This document shows positions 33,340 through 42,126 of a DNA stretch of 64,000 bases, piece by piece. Position numbers and translations under genes: made by a program. The DNA is from an uncultured Clostridia bacterium (GTDB taxonomy: Bacteria; Bacillota; Clostridia; Christensenellales; HGM11417). Within the stretch, counting starts at the first letter, position 1, and each line of letters starts with the position of its first letter. Under the pieces are notes generated by a model, which made no database searches, had not been told where the DNA came from, and was given only the letters and a program-made list of their open reading frames with translations. The stretch spans positions 62,001 through 126,000 of the forward strand of contig CALVJY010000004.1 in assembly GCA_944332455.1 (NCBI GenBank), given 5' to 3'.

Positions 33340-34847
33340 CTGTTTTCTCCTTTTTCCGGGCCGAAGGCCGCGGTCAGAAAGCGGTCGAAGTGGGCCTGCC
33401 CCTTTTCGTCCTCCTTGAAGACTGCGGTGTTGCGGAGGATGTCCAGGCAGGTCTGGTCGAGGAACTGCCGGACCACGGCCTCGGCCTCCTCCTGCCCGAG
33501 GGCGGTCCCGTGCCGGGCGGTCAGCTGTTCGACCATGCGCCGGTGCGGGGCGAGGTCGGGGTCTTCGGGGTCGAAGGGCCGGCCGGTCAGCACGCCGGCC
33601 ACGGCCCGGCACTGCCTTTGCAGCCGGCCGGGGAGGATGAACACCCCCATGGCCTCGATGATGCCGATGCCCTCCTTCTTGATGTTGTGGTGCTCGGGGT
33701 GGGCGTGGAAGACGCCGTCCGGGAATTCCGGGCTGGTGACGTTGTTCCGCAGAATGAGATCCAGGCGGTAGGTCTTTCCCCGCCTGCAGGCCACCGGCGT
33801 GACCGTGTTGTGGGGCTGGGCGGGCGAATTTTCCACCCCGACTTCGGGGTCGGCATACCCCCGCCAGGCCCTTTGAACGGCGTCTGCGGCCTCCAGAACG
33901 GCCTCCCGGGCCTCCCCTTCCACCCGGACCACTGAATTATACCAGTCCGCCACCCCCACCCGGACCCCCTTTACGACGGCAAAGGGCCGGCGGAGGGCGG
34001 TCTTTTGCAGGGGCATTTCGGTCCCTCCGCCCTGGAAGTGCTCGTGGCTTAAGATGGACCCGCCCACGATGGGGAGGTCGGCGTTGCTGCCGATGAAGTA
34101 GTGCGGGATTCGGTCGACAAAGTCCAGCAGCTTGACCAGGGTGGAACGGTCGATCTTCATGGGCCGGTGCTCGGCCGAGAAGGCGATGCAGTGCTGGGGA
34201 TAGTAGACGTAGGGCGAAAACTGGAAGTACCACCGCTCGCCCCCCAGGGTGAGGGGGAGAAAGCGCAGGGTCTGCCGGGCCGGAAAGTTGAGCCGTCCGG
34301 CATAGCCCAGGTTTTCGGCGCAGAGCATACACTTGGGATAGGACGACTGGGGCAGGCTGCGCTGGCGGGCGATCTCCTTGTTGTCCTTTTCGGGCTTGGA
34401 GAGGTTGATGGTCATGACCAGGTCGGCCTTTGGGGCGGGGGCGGTCCACTCGATGTTTTTGCGGATGTCCCCCATGCGGATGTAGTTGCTGTCGATGCAC
34501 TGGCGGTAAAAGGCGTCCAGCGCGGCCCGGATCCCCTCCCCGGCCTCGGTCTCCGCAAAGGCCCGGATGACCTCGGAGGGGCGGGGCAGCAGGCAGCCGA
34601 ACAGGGCGGCCTCCAGCAGGGGGAGCCGCTCGCGCTCCGTTCCCCCTTCCAGGGCGGCCTCCAGCAGGGGGCGGACGGCCTCGTCGGGGCCGAGATCCGC
34701 CCCGACCTCCGGCTCGGGACCGTCGGGCAGAGCGTCCTGCCCCAGCAGGGCCAGCACGGCGTTTTGGGCGAAGAGGGCGTCCTCCTCGCTCAGGGAAAAG
34801 CGGGCCTTTCCGTAGCGGATAAAGCGTCTGATGTCGTCTTGCAGCAT
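33336..34847 (-). CDS. galT: UDP-glucose--hexose-1-phosphate uridylyltransferase, class II
   Basis: GalT exchanges UMP between UDP-glucose and galactose-1-phosphate in the Leloir pathway. The 503-residue length and the sequence match the Firmicutes class II form. Visible landmarks are MGDIRKNIEW, YPKCMLCAENLGYAGRLNFPARQTLR, PYVYYPQHCIAFSAEHRPMKI, and the nucleotidylation-type motif GGSILSHEHFQGG with the histidine pair, and later FHAHPEHHNIKKEGIGIIEAMGVFILP. It is the first gene of an operon with the SDR. galK and galE are not in this window; the LacX-like epimerase at 3372 is distant. The message starts near 35158, leaving a leader of about 310 nt. Confidence 0.95.
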   Translation of the reverse strand: MLQDDIRRFIRYGKARFSLSEEDALFAQNAVLALLGQDALPDGPEPEVGADLGPDEAVRPLLEAALEGGTERERLPLLEAALFGCLLPRPSEVIRAFAETEAGEGIRAALDAFYRQCIDSNYIRMGDIRKNIEWTAPAPKADLVMTINLSKPEKDNKEIARQRSLPQSSYPKCMLCAENLGYAGRLNFPARQTLRFLPLTLGGERWYFQFSPYVYYPQHCIAFSAEHRPMKIDRSTLVKLLDFVDRIPHYFIGSNADLPIVGGSILSHEHFQGGGTEMPLQKTALRRPFAVVKGVRVGVADWYNSVVRVEGEAREAVLEAADAVQRAWRGYADPEVGVENSPAQPHNTVTPVACRRGKTYRLDLILRNNVTSPEFPDGVFHAHPEHHNIKKEGIGIIEAMGVFILPGRLQRQCRAVAGVLTGRPFDPEDPDLAPHRRMVEQLTARHGTALGQEEAEAVVRQFLDQTCLDILRNTAVFKEDEKGQAHFDRFLTAAFGPEKGENR

Positions 34848-35193
34848 ATCTTCTCCGATCCGCCCTGCCGGGCGGTGATTTCGTACCGAGGGTTTTTTAT
34901 GGGCCGGACTTTTCTGCCATGCGCAGGCCGGCCCTGCCTTTTGCTATGTTTCCGGAAGAAGGACAGCGCGGGCCTTACAGCCATTCGCACAGATCGGCCC
35001 GGCTTTTGGCCGTGCGCCCGGACAGAAGGCGAACGGCGGACTTCGCGGCGACCCGGCCCATTGAGGTCCTCGCCGCCCTCCTTTAAAAAACCGGAAGGGT
35101 CTTGGATCCGTCGGGCGGGACAAAATTTTCTGTCCGACGCCGGTCTCCGGAACCGGCCTTTCTTATTATAGCATCCGGCGGCGCAAAAGGCAA
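34848..35193 (-). promoter_or_regulatory. galT promoter and long structured leader
   Basis: Minus-strand TTGCCT, 17 bp, TATAAT (35165-35193). The leader contains GCCGGT/ACCGGC and GTCGG...CCGAC hairpins and an isolated AAAGGAGG (35078-35085) with no well-placed start codon. No known riboswitch motif is recognised. Confidence 0.6.
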
Positions 35194-35270
35194 CCCTTTG
35201 CCCGCCCCCGAGCGCCGGAACGCCGCTTCAGGCGGGCTTTCGGATGACAAAAGGCGGGCTTTGGAGCGGC

Positions 35271-35304
35271 AAAAAGAGAAGAGGCCGAACTTTTTCGGCC
35301 TCTT
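35271..35304 (-). terminator. Terminator of the ABC transporter operon
   Basis: AAGAGGCCGAA/TTCGGCCTCTT with a 4-nt loop; minus strand continues CTCTTTTT. Confidence 0.85.
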
Positions 35305-35347
35305 GCGGATTTTTTGTGTGTGCCCCTCCTCTTTCAGCGCCCCGGCC

Positions 35348-36451
35348 TCAGAAGGTCAGCAGCAGCAGATTTTTCTCCCCGTCGAAGCGGTGCTCCCGGC
35401 GGGAGAACAGGCCGGCGACGATGCGCAGGGAGAGCTCCTCGGCGTCGCCGAAGGGGTCGTAGGCCGGGCCGCCGTAGCCCACCCGGACCTCGGTCTTGCC
35501 CTCGGCCTCGGCGACCTCCACCGAAAAGTCCAGGGGCAGCTTTCCCTTTTTGAGCAGGGTCTGCACGCAGAGCTCCTCGAAGCACAGCTGCAGGCTGTTG
35601 ATCTGCTTTTGCCCCAGGACCATTCTGCGGCCGAATTCCTCGATGCGGGTGGCCGTCTCCGGGAGGTCGAAGTCGGGGCTGTCCACCTCGATCTTCAGCA
35701 CCTTGAGCCGCTTGATGAAGGCCCGGGTGCGCTCCCGCTGGGGGTGGTCGAAGATCTGTTCGGGGGGGCCTTCCTCGTAGATGCCCCCTTCGTCCATGTA
35801 GAACACCCGGCTGGAGACGTCGCGGGCGAACCTCATCTCGTGGGTGACGATGAGCATGGTCAGCCCCTCGCCGGCCAGGGAGCGGATGACCGACAGCACC
35901 TCGCCCACCATGGTGGGGTCGAGGGCGCTGGTGGGCTCGTCGAAGAGCACGATCTCGGGCTTCATGGCCAGGGTGCGGGCGATGGCCACACGCTGTTTCT
36001 GGCCCCCGGACAGCTCGTCGGGGAAGGACAGGGCCTTGTCGGCCAAACCCACGGTCCGGAGCAGGCGCATGCCCTCCTCGTAGGCCTCCTGCCGACTGAT
36101 CCCCAAAAGGTCCACCGGGGCCAGCATGACGTTTTCGATGACCATCAGGTGGCTGAACAGGTTGAAGGACTGGAAAACCATGCCCATTTTCCGGCGCAGC
36201 AGGTTCAGGTCGTACTTTTTGGCGGTGGTGTCCTCGCCGTTCACGAAGATCTCCCCCGCCGTCGGCTCCTCCATGCGGTTGAGGCAGCGCAGAAAGGTGG
36301 ACTTTCCGGTCCCCGAGGGGCCGATGACGGAGATGACCTCCCCCGGGAAGATGTCCGCGGAGACGTCCTTCAGGGGCGTCACGTTGGGATAGGCCTTTTG
36401 CAGATGGCAGACGCGGATCAGCGGTTCTCTTGCGGACTCTTTGGCGTTCAT
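35348..36451 (-). CDS. Amino-acid ABC transporter ATPase fused to an RsbW-like (HATPase) domain
   Basis: Residues 10-255 are a GlnQ/HisP-type ATPase with Walker [11 protein letters not shown]-loop VFQSFNLF, signature [16 protein letters not shown], Walker [13 protein letters not shown] and H-loop [10 protein letters not shown]. The usual protein ends near residue 250. Here about 110 further residues follow: [20 protein letters not shown], then [26 protein letters not shown] and a final [13 protein letters not shown]...LLLLTF. This tail has the layout of a GHKL ATPase of the RsbW/SpoIIAB kind (an EEL helix, then D/GxG...P..DPF), but the N-box asparagine is Gln, so ATP binding is doubtful. It overlaps the permease gene by 4 nt (ATGA). 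The tail may regulate transport; this is inference. Confidence 0.88.
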   Translation of the reverse strand: MNAKESAREPLIRVCHLQKAYPNVTPLKDVSADIFPGEVISVIGPSGTGKSTFLRCLNRMEEPTAGEIFVNGEDTTAKKYDLNLLRRKMGMVFQSFNLFSHLMVIENVMLAPVDLLGISRQEAYEEGMRLLRTVGLADKALSFPDELSGGQKQRVAIARTLAMKPEIVLFDEPTSALDPTMVGEVLSVIRSLAGEGLTMLIVTHEMRFARDVSSRVFYMDEGGIYEEGPPEQIFDHPQRERTRAFIKRLKVLKIEVDSPDFDLPETATRIEEFGRRMVLGQKQINSLQLCFEELCVQTLLKKGKLPLDFSVEVAEAEGKTEVRVGYGGPAYDPFGDAEELSLRIVAGLFSRREHRFDGEKNLLLLTF

Positions 36452-38676
36452 GCTTTCACCCCCTTCAGTTTTCTCTTGCGGTGTTTGGGATCGACGCGGA
36501 CCTCGATGAGGTTCAGAAGCAGCGAGAGCACCCAGGCCAGCAAAAAGTAGAGGATGGCGGTGACGATCAGGGGGAAGAAGGCCTCGTAGGTGCGGCTGCG
36601 GATGATGTCGCTCATCTTGGTCAGATCCTGCACGGCGATGTAGCCCACCACCGAGGTCATCTTGACCATGGAGATGAACTCGCCCTTGTAGACGGGCAGG
36701 AAGTGCCGGGCGGCCTGGGGGAAGGTGATCTTGAAAAAGGCGGGCACCTTGCCGTAGCCCAGGGCCTTGGCGGCCTCGATCTGCCCGGGGTCCACCGCCT
36801 CGATGCCGGTGCGCATCATCTCGGAGACGTAGGCCCCGAAGTTCAGCCCGAAGCCGATGATGGACACCCACAGGGCGCTGATCGAGGTCGAGCCGAACAC
36901 CACGTAGTAGAGGATCATCAGCAGCACCATGACGGGGGTGCCCTGGAGCAGGCGGATGTAGACCCGGGCAATGGCCGAGACCACCTTGTTCCGGCTCCGC
37001 TTCATCAGGCAGATCCCGAAGCCGATCAGGGTGCCCAGCAGGCAGGCCGCCACCGAGATCAGCACGGTGGTGCCCAGCCCCTGCACGATCAGCATCCAGC
37101 GGTTTTCGCGGATGAAGTTGCGCTCGAAGCTTTCGGCGATGTCGGTGAAGAAGTTCCCGTCCGAGGAGACCGCGCCCGGCCTGCGGACCACGGCCACCGC
37201 CCCGCCGGTGTAGTGGCTGACCGAAAAGTCCACGGCCTGCAGCCGCTCTTCGGTGATGGACAGGCAGCCGGTGACCAGATCGTACTTGTCGCTCTCCAGC
37301 CCGGGGATCAGGGAGCCGAAGTTGGTGACCTCGAATTCCACCTGATAGCCCAGCTCCCGGCAGATCAGGCGGATCAGCTCGATCTCCAGCCCGGTGGGCC
37401 GGCCGTCCGAGCCGGCGTAGCTCATGGGATCGATGTTGACGTCGGCGCCCACCCGCACGGTCCCCCGGTCGCAGCCCGAAAAGTCCAGCTCGGCCAGGGT
37501 CTTCTCCCCCGCGCCCAGCCACTTTTCGGTCAACTGTTCATAGGTCATGTCCGAAAGGGTGCCGCCCGCGAGGAAGGGGGTCAGCACCGAGTCGAACTCG
37601 GCCACCAGCGCGCTCCCTTTCCGGAAGGCAAAGCCGTAGTGATCCTCGGCAAAGGTGCCGGGAATGAGGTACAGATTGGGGTTCTGATTGGTCAGGGAGC
37701 GGCCCACCGGCTCGTCCAGGCCCATGCCGTCGATCTTGCCGGACTGGAGCATGGCCACGCCGTCGGCAATGGACTTGTACTCCAGCCAGGGCTTTTCGAT
37801 GTCCACGGTCTGGGCGAACAGCTCGTCGAAGATCGAGCCCTCCAGCTTGGCCATCTGATAGTCCGCCAGATCCTCCGCCGTGGGCAGCTCGTAGCCCTGC
37901 ACCATCATCACCAGCCCGCCGGAGTAGGTGGGTTCGGAAAAGAGCATGACCTCGGCCCGCTCCTCGGTGACCCCGATGCCGCACGCGGCCAGGTCGTACC
38001 GCCCGGTCTGGATGCCGGACAGAATGGACTCGAACAGCAGATCGGAGACCTCCAGCGCGTAGCCGTAGGCCTGGCAGAAGCGGGCCACCAGGTCGATGTC
38101 GTAGCCCACGATGCGGCCGTCCTTCATGTAGGCAAAGGGCGCCAGCGTGCTGGAGGTGGCCAGCCGGATGGTGCCGCGCTCGGCGGGCAGGCTTTCATAG
38201 TCCAGCACCGTCTTTTGCTCCTCGTCCGAGCCGAACCAGACCGCGTCGATCTCGGCCAGGGTGCCGTCCGCCTCGATGGCGGCCAGAAATTCGTTGACCT
38301 CGGCCCTCAGCGCCTCGCCGCTCTCGCTCTTCCGGAGCAGCCAGGCATAGCTCTGCTGTTCGATCATTTCCCGCAGATAGGTCAGCCCGTCGGTCTGACT
38401 CACGATGTAGCGGGCCATGGGCTCGTCGATGACGAATCCGTCGATCTTGCCCTGCGAAAGGGCCAGCTGGACGTCGGTGGTGGTGTTGTAGTAGGACAGC
38501 TCGGCCTCCGGCCACCGCTCCTTCGTCACGCTCTCGAAGGTGCTGGCCGACAGCACGCCCAAGCTGGCGTGGTCGAGGTCGTCCAACGAGAAAAAGCGCT
38601 GCTCCGTCTGCTGCCCGCACCCCAACAGGCCGGCGCACAAAACCGCCAGAATCAGCGCGGCAAACCATTTTTTCAA
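36448..38676 (-). CDS. Lipoprotein fusing solute-binding lobes to an amino-acid ABC permease
   Basis: The 742-residue protein starts at TTG (AAGGAGG 7 nt upstream) with [20 protein letters not shown], a lipoprotein signal. Residues 36-160 resemble only the second lobe plus closing helix of a SBP_bac_3 domain ([22 protein letters not shown]). Residues 167-395 are a complete SBP ([17 protein letters not shown] to LTEKWLG). Residues 404-497 are only a first lobe ([17 protein letters not shown] to GGAVAVV). Residues 526-742 are a HisM/GlnP-type permease with the EAA loop ([28 protein letters not shown]). So one polypeptide holds a full binding domain flanked by two half domains. It forms an importer with the 35348 ATPase, probably for polar amino acids. 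Confidence 0.9.
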   Translation of the reverse strand: MKKWFAALILAVLCAGLLGCGQQTEQRFFSLDDLDHASLGVLSASTFESVTKERWPEAELSYYNTTTDVQLALSQGKIDGFVIDEPMARYIVSQTDGLTYLREMIEQQSYAWLLRKSESGEALRAEVNEFLAAIEADGTLAEIDAVWFGSDEEQKTVLDYESLPAERGTIRLATSSTLAPFAYMKDGRIVGYDIDLVARFCQAYGYALEVSDLLFESILSGIQTGRYDLAACGIGVTEERAEVMLFSEPTYSGGLVMMVQGYELPTAEDLADYQMAKLEGSIFDELFAQTVDIEKPWLEYKSIADGVAMLQSGKIDGMGLDEPVGRSLTNQNPNLYLIPGTFAEDHYGFAFRKGSALVAEFDSVLTPFLAGGTLSDMTYEQLTEKWLGAGEKTLAELDFSGCDRGTVRVGADVNIDPMSYAGSDGRPTGLEIELIRLICRELGYQVEFEVTNFGSLIPGLESDKYDLVTGCLSITEERLQAVDFSVSHYTGGAVAVVRRPGAVSSDGNFFTDIAESFERNFIRENRWMLIVQGLGTTVLISVAACLLGTLIGFGICLMKRSRNKVVSAIARVYIRLLQGTPVMVLLMILYYVVFGSTSISALWVSIIGFGLNFGAYVSEMMRTGIEAVDPGQIEAAKALGYGKVPAFFKITFPQAARHFLPVYKGEFISMVKMTSVVGYIAVQDLTKMSDIIRSRTYEAFFPLIVTAILYFLLAWVLSLLLNLIEVRVDPKHRKRKLKGVKA

Positions 38677-38762
38677 AGCGCAACCTCCTTTTTCCCGGCC
38701 TCCGGGACCGGGAAAACCCTTCCGCTTCCCCCTCCCTTCGCCGTTTTTCGACAGAATGACTC

Positions 38763-38790
38763 TATATAATTCATACGACGCACTTTTCAA
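38763..38790 (-). promoter_or_regulatory. Promoter of the ABC transporter operon
   Basis: Minus-strand TTGAAA, 16 bp, TATATA; the spacer contains TCGTATGAA, related to the spacers of two other transporter promoters (25808, 58705). Confidence 0.65.
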
Positions 38791-38819
38791 AAGGGCCAAT
38801 CTTTTTCCAAAAAAATACG

Positions 38820-39190
38820 GCGGGTGCCGGCGGCACCGGGCAGCGCGCCCACTCTATCACAAGCGGGCGTATTTGATTTTCTTTCCTGCGATAAGTTTTA
38901 TGTCGATATGTGCCGCGATGCGGCACTCGATATGTGGGCTTGCGCCCACTCGATATGCAAGGCTCCACTTCGCTCGCCTTGCTCGATATGTGCCGCTTCG
39001 CGGCACGTTGTGGGGTGCCACAGGCACCTTTCTGTACGCCCGGGCCAAAGTGTTCTTTCACTCAAAGTCCGTACACGCACCGGGTTTCCAATCTCGTCGC
39101 GACGATGGCGGGGTGCCACAGGCACCTTTCTGTACGCCCGGGCGGCATCGCCGGGTGCCGTCGGCACCTGGCAGCGCGCCCACACAAATG
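38820..39190. repeat. TCGATAT array with four stems, flanked by GTGCC/GGCAC modules
   Basis: TCGATAT lies at 38903, 38927, 38950 and 38983. Stems are GTGCCGC-GAT-GCGGCAC, GTGGGC-TTGC-GCCCAC, GCAAGGC/GCCTTGC and GTGCCGC-TTC-GCGGCAC. CTGCGATAA precedes the array. GGTGCC/GGCACC hairpins with CTGTACGCCCGGG follow at 39013, 39108 and 39150. The rest of the gap, 39191-39632, is G+C-rich and shows no gene. Confidence 0.92.
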
Positions 39191-39632
39191 TAAAAATAAG
39201 AATTAACCTTAGTTCTCTGCACTTATTTTGAAGGGGGGAAAAACCGCTGCCAAAAAATTCCGGCCTCTCCCCCCTTCCGGCCGCCCGGCGGGGGACTTTG
39301 CGGCCCCGGAAAAAGGTCCGCACCTTTCGGGACCTCCTTTGCATACATTGAAAGGAGCGCGGCGGCAGGGTCCAGGAGCGGCCCTCGCGGGGCCAACGGC
39401 CGGAAGCACACGGGAGAGGAGCTCCCTTCCGGTCCTTCGGCCCCTTCGCCGGGCGGCAGCGCCGCCGGGCAACACGCTCGTTCTTGGTGCCTTCTTTACC
39501 CAACTTCTGCACTCGTACAGGGTTTTGTTGCAAGCATAAGTTTTGGCGGGGCGGGCGAACAGCCTGACCCCCACAAAAAGAGCGTTGAAGAACCAGCGGA
39601 CGGACTGAAATGGAAACAGGGGGAGGAACGGG

Positions 39633-40313
39633 ATGAACATCACCTTTGTCACGCAGGGGAGCCTGGACGAACTGATCGGACACCTGAACAAGCTGCGGGC
39701 GCCCGACGTGCTGCTGCTGGCCGAGGGCGTGCTGCCCGAGCTGGACCTGCTGAAGGAGGCCGAGGGCGAGAGCGGGTTTGTGGTCCGGCTGTGCGCCCTG
39801 TCCGAGCAGCTGGAGTGCGCCATCGTGGCCGGCTGCGACACCCGGGTCTGCGACATCCTGCACAAGTCGGCGGTGGTGGTGGACCGGGGCAGGCTTTTGG
39901 GGGTCTCGGACATGGCCCACGTGCTGGACGAGACCGGCTATTCCTCGGGCGGGGGGTTCCGGGTGTACGATACCCCGGCGGGCAAGCTGGGGGTGATCGT
40001 GGGCGAGGACCTCTTTTTCCCCGAGGTGGCCCGGATCCTCACCCTGTGCGACGCCGAAGTGCTGCTGTGCCCCTTCGGGAAGATCTCCTCCCCCATGCCC
40101 CAGGTCATGATGCGGGCGGCCGCCTTTTCCAACGGGGTCAACGTGTGCATGGCCGCCGCCGGCTGCGTGCAGATCGCCGACCTCAAGGGCGAGATGATCG
40201 CCCTGCCTACGGCCATGCTGGAATTTAACATGGAGATCATCAAGGACTTTCACCTGATCTCCGCCCGCCGCCGGGGGTGCTACCGGGAAATTTACTCGGC
40301 GTTTGAGTGTTAG
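39633..40313 (+). CDS. Nitrilase-fold (carbon-nitrogen hydrolase) protein lacking the catalytic cysteine
   Basis: The 226-residue protein follows the nitrilase superfamily fold: a first strand-helix ending DVLLLAEGVLPELD with the conserved glutamate, then LECAIVAGCDTRV, and HKSAVVVDRGRLLGV. The hallmark segment reads TPAGKLGVIVGEDLFFPEVARIL. In active members the same place reads GVxICYDxxFPE; here Cys-Tyr is Gly-Glu, so the nucleophile is missing. The expected lysine before it is also not in its usual YRKxHL setting. The protein is shorter than typical members (about 260-290). GGGAGGAACGG precedes the ATG. It may be a non-catalytic, binding or regulatory relative. No operon partner is seen. 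Confidence 0.82.
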   Translation: MNITFVTQGSLDELIGHLNKLRAPDVLLLAEGVLPELDLLKEAEGESGFVVRLCALSEQLECAIVAGCDTRVCDILHKSAVVVDRGRLLGVSDMAHVLDETGYSSGGGFRVYDTPAGKLGVIVGEDLFFPEVARILTLCDAEVLLCPFGKISSPMPQVMMRAAAFSNGVNVCMAAAGCVQIADLKGEMIALPTAMLEFNMEIIKDFHLISARRRGCYREIYSAFEC

Positions 40314-40317
40314 GGGC

Positions 40318-40495
40318 TTCGCCCTTTCCGGCCAGACGCAAAATTCCGCGTTGCGGAATTTTGGCCGGCCTTTCGCGAAAACAGACTGAAAGCCCGGTGC
40401 GGGAGCAAACTTTGTAAAGGAAAGTCAATTGATACGGGCGTGTTGTCCGGCGGCGCTGCCGCCCGGGCGTACGAAAAGGTGCCGCCGGCACCTCG
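40318..40495. repeat. Fragment of the 275-bp composite repeat joined to REP-like hairpins
   Basis: CCGGCCAGACG with CAAAATTCCGC/GCGGAATTTTG and GGCCGG is followed by AAAGCCCGGTGCG and AAAGTCAATTGA (as at 25360), the palindrome GGCGGCGCTGCCGCC, and GGTGCC/GGCACC. Confidence 0.85.
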
Positions 40496-40569
40496 AAATT
40501 GAGAACTTTTCCGAAAATCAGGAAAAGTTCTCAATTTAATTTGACTTTCGGAACAGGGTTTGCTATACT
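40496..40569 (+). promoter_or_regulatory. 17-bp perfect inverted repeat abutting a strong promoter
   Basis: AAATTGAGAACTTTTCC and its exact complement (40496-40512 and 40521-40537) enclose GAAAATCA. TTGACT, 17 bp, TATACT follows at 40541-40569. The repeat ends 3 bp before the -35 box and lacks a T-run, so it looks like an operator or cruciform site, not a terminator. Confidence 0.75.
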
Positions 40570-40589
40570 GCAGATAAGGAGGCACCGCT

Positions 40590-41804
40590 ATGGCACTGAT
40601 GGAACGGAAAGAGTATACAGACTGGCTGAAACGCTATCAGGACAAGAAGGTGATCAAGGTGATCACAGGGCTGAGGCGAGTGGGAAAATCTACACTTTTT
40701 GATCTTTACATCGCGCAGCTTCTGAAGGAAGGGATCGCGAGGGATCAGATCGTCAAGATCAATTTTGAAGAACTGGAAAATGAGCCTCTGCTGGACCGGG
40801 ATGTCCTTTACCGTTTTTTGACGGACAAGCTCCGGCCCGACCGGAAACTTTACATCTTTCTGGACGAAGTGCAGCGGGTCCGCGAGTTTGAACGGGTGGT
40901 CGACAGTCTGTTCGTCAAGGACAACGTCGATCTTTACATCACGGGCTCCAACGCGAAATTTCTCTCCTCGGAGATCGCCACACTGCTGACGGGCCGTTAT
41001 GTAGAGATCAACGTACTGCCTCTTTCCTTCCGCGAATATGCCGAGCATTTCGCGACGGAGGGCAAAGACCGCCGGGCGCTGTTTATGGATTACATCACCT
41101 ACGGAGCCCTGCCCGGCCTGTTCATGTTCGAGGCGGGCAGCGCGGAACAGCGCGAATACGTGCAGAGCGTTTACAGGACCATTCTCGAAAAAGACGTCCT
41201 GACGCGCAACACCGCGGCGGGCCGGCAGCTGGTGGAAAGTCTGCTGAATTATCTGATCTACAACATCGGCTGCCTGACTTCAGCAAAGCGAATCTCGGAC
41301 ACCCTGAATTCCAACGGGGTCAAAGTCTCCTACAACACCATAAACAGCTATATCGAGACTCTGGAGGACTGCTTTTTTATTTATAAAGCCGACCGCTACG
41401 ACATTGTAGGGAAAGAATACCTGAAACTCATCAACAAATACTATGTGACCGATTTCGGCTTCAAGTACTATATCCTGAACAACCGAACGGTGGAGCTTTC
41501 GCAGATCCTTGAAAATCTTGTCTTTCTGGAACTCAAACGCCGCAGATTCAAGGTCGCCACGGGGAAGGTCGCCGAAAAGGAAGTCGACTTCATCGTCAAG
41601 GACGCGAACGACAGCCTGCTCTACGTTCAGGTGGCAGTCACGGTCATGGACGAGGCCAAGCTGCAGCAGGAACTCCGTCCCTTCCGGGAAATCTCGGACA
41701 ACTATCCCAAGTATATCCTCACGCTGGACGAGGTGTTTGTCGCCGATCACGACGGGATCAGAACGATCAACGCGCTGGACTTCCTGCTCGGTCAGCCGCT
41801 GTAA
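40590..41804 (+). CDS. AAA ATPase with DUF4143 domain (third copy)
   Basis: A 404-residue ATPase. Walker A is GLRRVGKSTL at about residue 28, Walker B is LYIFLDEVQRV near 93 and ITGSNAKFLSSE follows. The winged-helix-like middle (SAKRISDTLNSNGVKVSYNTINSYIETLED) is complete. At the C-terminus KEVDFIV is followed by LYVQVAVTV, so the E-x-K pair seen in the other two ATPases of this window is replaced, as in the branch with Q instead of E. GGAGG lies 8 nt from the ATG. Expression comes from a strong promoter beside a 17-bp perfect inverted repeat. Function unknown. Confidence 0.85.
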   Translation: MALMERKEYTDWLKRYQDKKVIKVITGLRRVGKSTLFDLYIAQLLKEGIARDQIVKINFEELENEPLLDRDVLYRFLTDKLRPDRKLYIFLDEVQRVREFERVVDSLFVKDNVDLYITGSNAKFLSSEIATLLTGRYVEINVLPLSFREYAEHFATEGKDRRALFMDYITYGALPGLFMFEAGSAEQREYVQSVYRTILEKDVLTRNTAAGRQLVESLLNYLIYNIGCLTSAKRISDTLNSNGVKVSYNTINSYIETLEDCFFIYKADRYDIVGKEYLKLINKYYVTDFGFKYYILNNRTVELSQILENLVFLELKRRRFKVATGKVAEKEVDFIVKDANDSLLYVQVAVTVMDEAKLQQELRPFREISDNYPKYILTLDEVFVADHDGIRTINALDFLLGQPL

Positions 41805-41844
41805 CGACCGGCCCGCCCGACTTTCCCAAAGCGGATAAGAGCCC

Positions 41845-41882
41845 AAAAAACGCGCCCGCCCGGAAAATTCCGGACGGGCGCG
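41845..41882 (-). terminator. Terminator of the pilin-lipoprotein operon
   Basis: CGCGCCCGCCCGGA/TCCGGACGGGCGCG with a GC-rich stem; the minus strand continues into six Ts. Confidence 0.75.
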
Positions 41883-41960
41883 ATCCCTTCCAAACGGTCC
41901 GTTACGGACCTTTTTCTCTTGGTTTTGCCGACAGCCGGAAGTAGCCTTGCGGCTTTTCCC

Positions 41961-42110
41961 GCAGTCGAGGGAAGTTTTTTCCCTTTCAGCCAGAGTTCCG
42001 GCAGTCGAGGGAGGCTTTCTCCCTTTCAGCCGGACTTCGGGCAGTCGAGGGAGGCTTTCCCCCTTTCAGCCGGACTTCCCACAGTCGAGGGAGGCTTTCC
42101 CCTCGGCCGG
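41961..42110. repeat. 40-bp tandem repeat, four units
   Basis: CAGTCGAGGGA recurs at 41962, 42002, 42042 and 42082, an exact 40-bp period, each unit continuing into TTTC(T/C)CCCTTTCAGCC and a variable GGACTTC. It lies between the terminator and the 3' end of the 42127 gene. Confidence 0.85.
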
Positions 42111-42126
42111 GGTAATGGTTCAGACC

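Noticed and set aside
35061-35085. Leader peptide gene (28 residues) before galT
   Set aside because: An AAAGGAGG is present, but the only following ATG is 16 nt away and the peptide has no run of regulatory codons; evidence is too thin.
38824-39231. Open frames over the TCGATAT arrays that translate to strings like SICAARRHSICGL
   Set aside because: These arise from the repeated linkers and hairpins, occur in several frames and both strands, and lack ribosome binding sites. Similar database entries are probably mis-annotated repeat translations.
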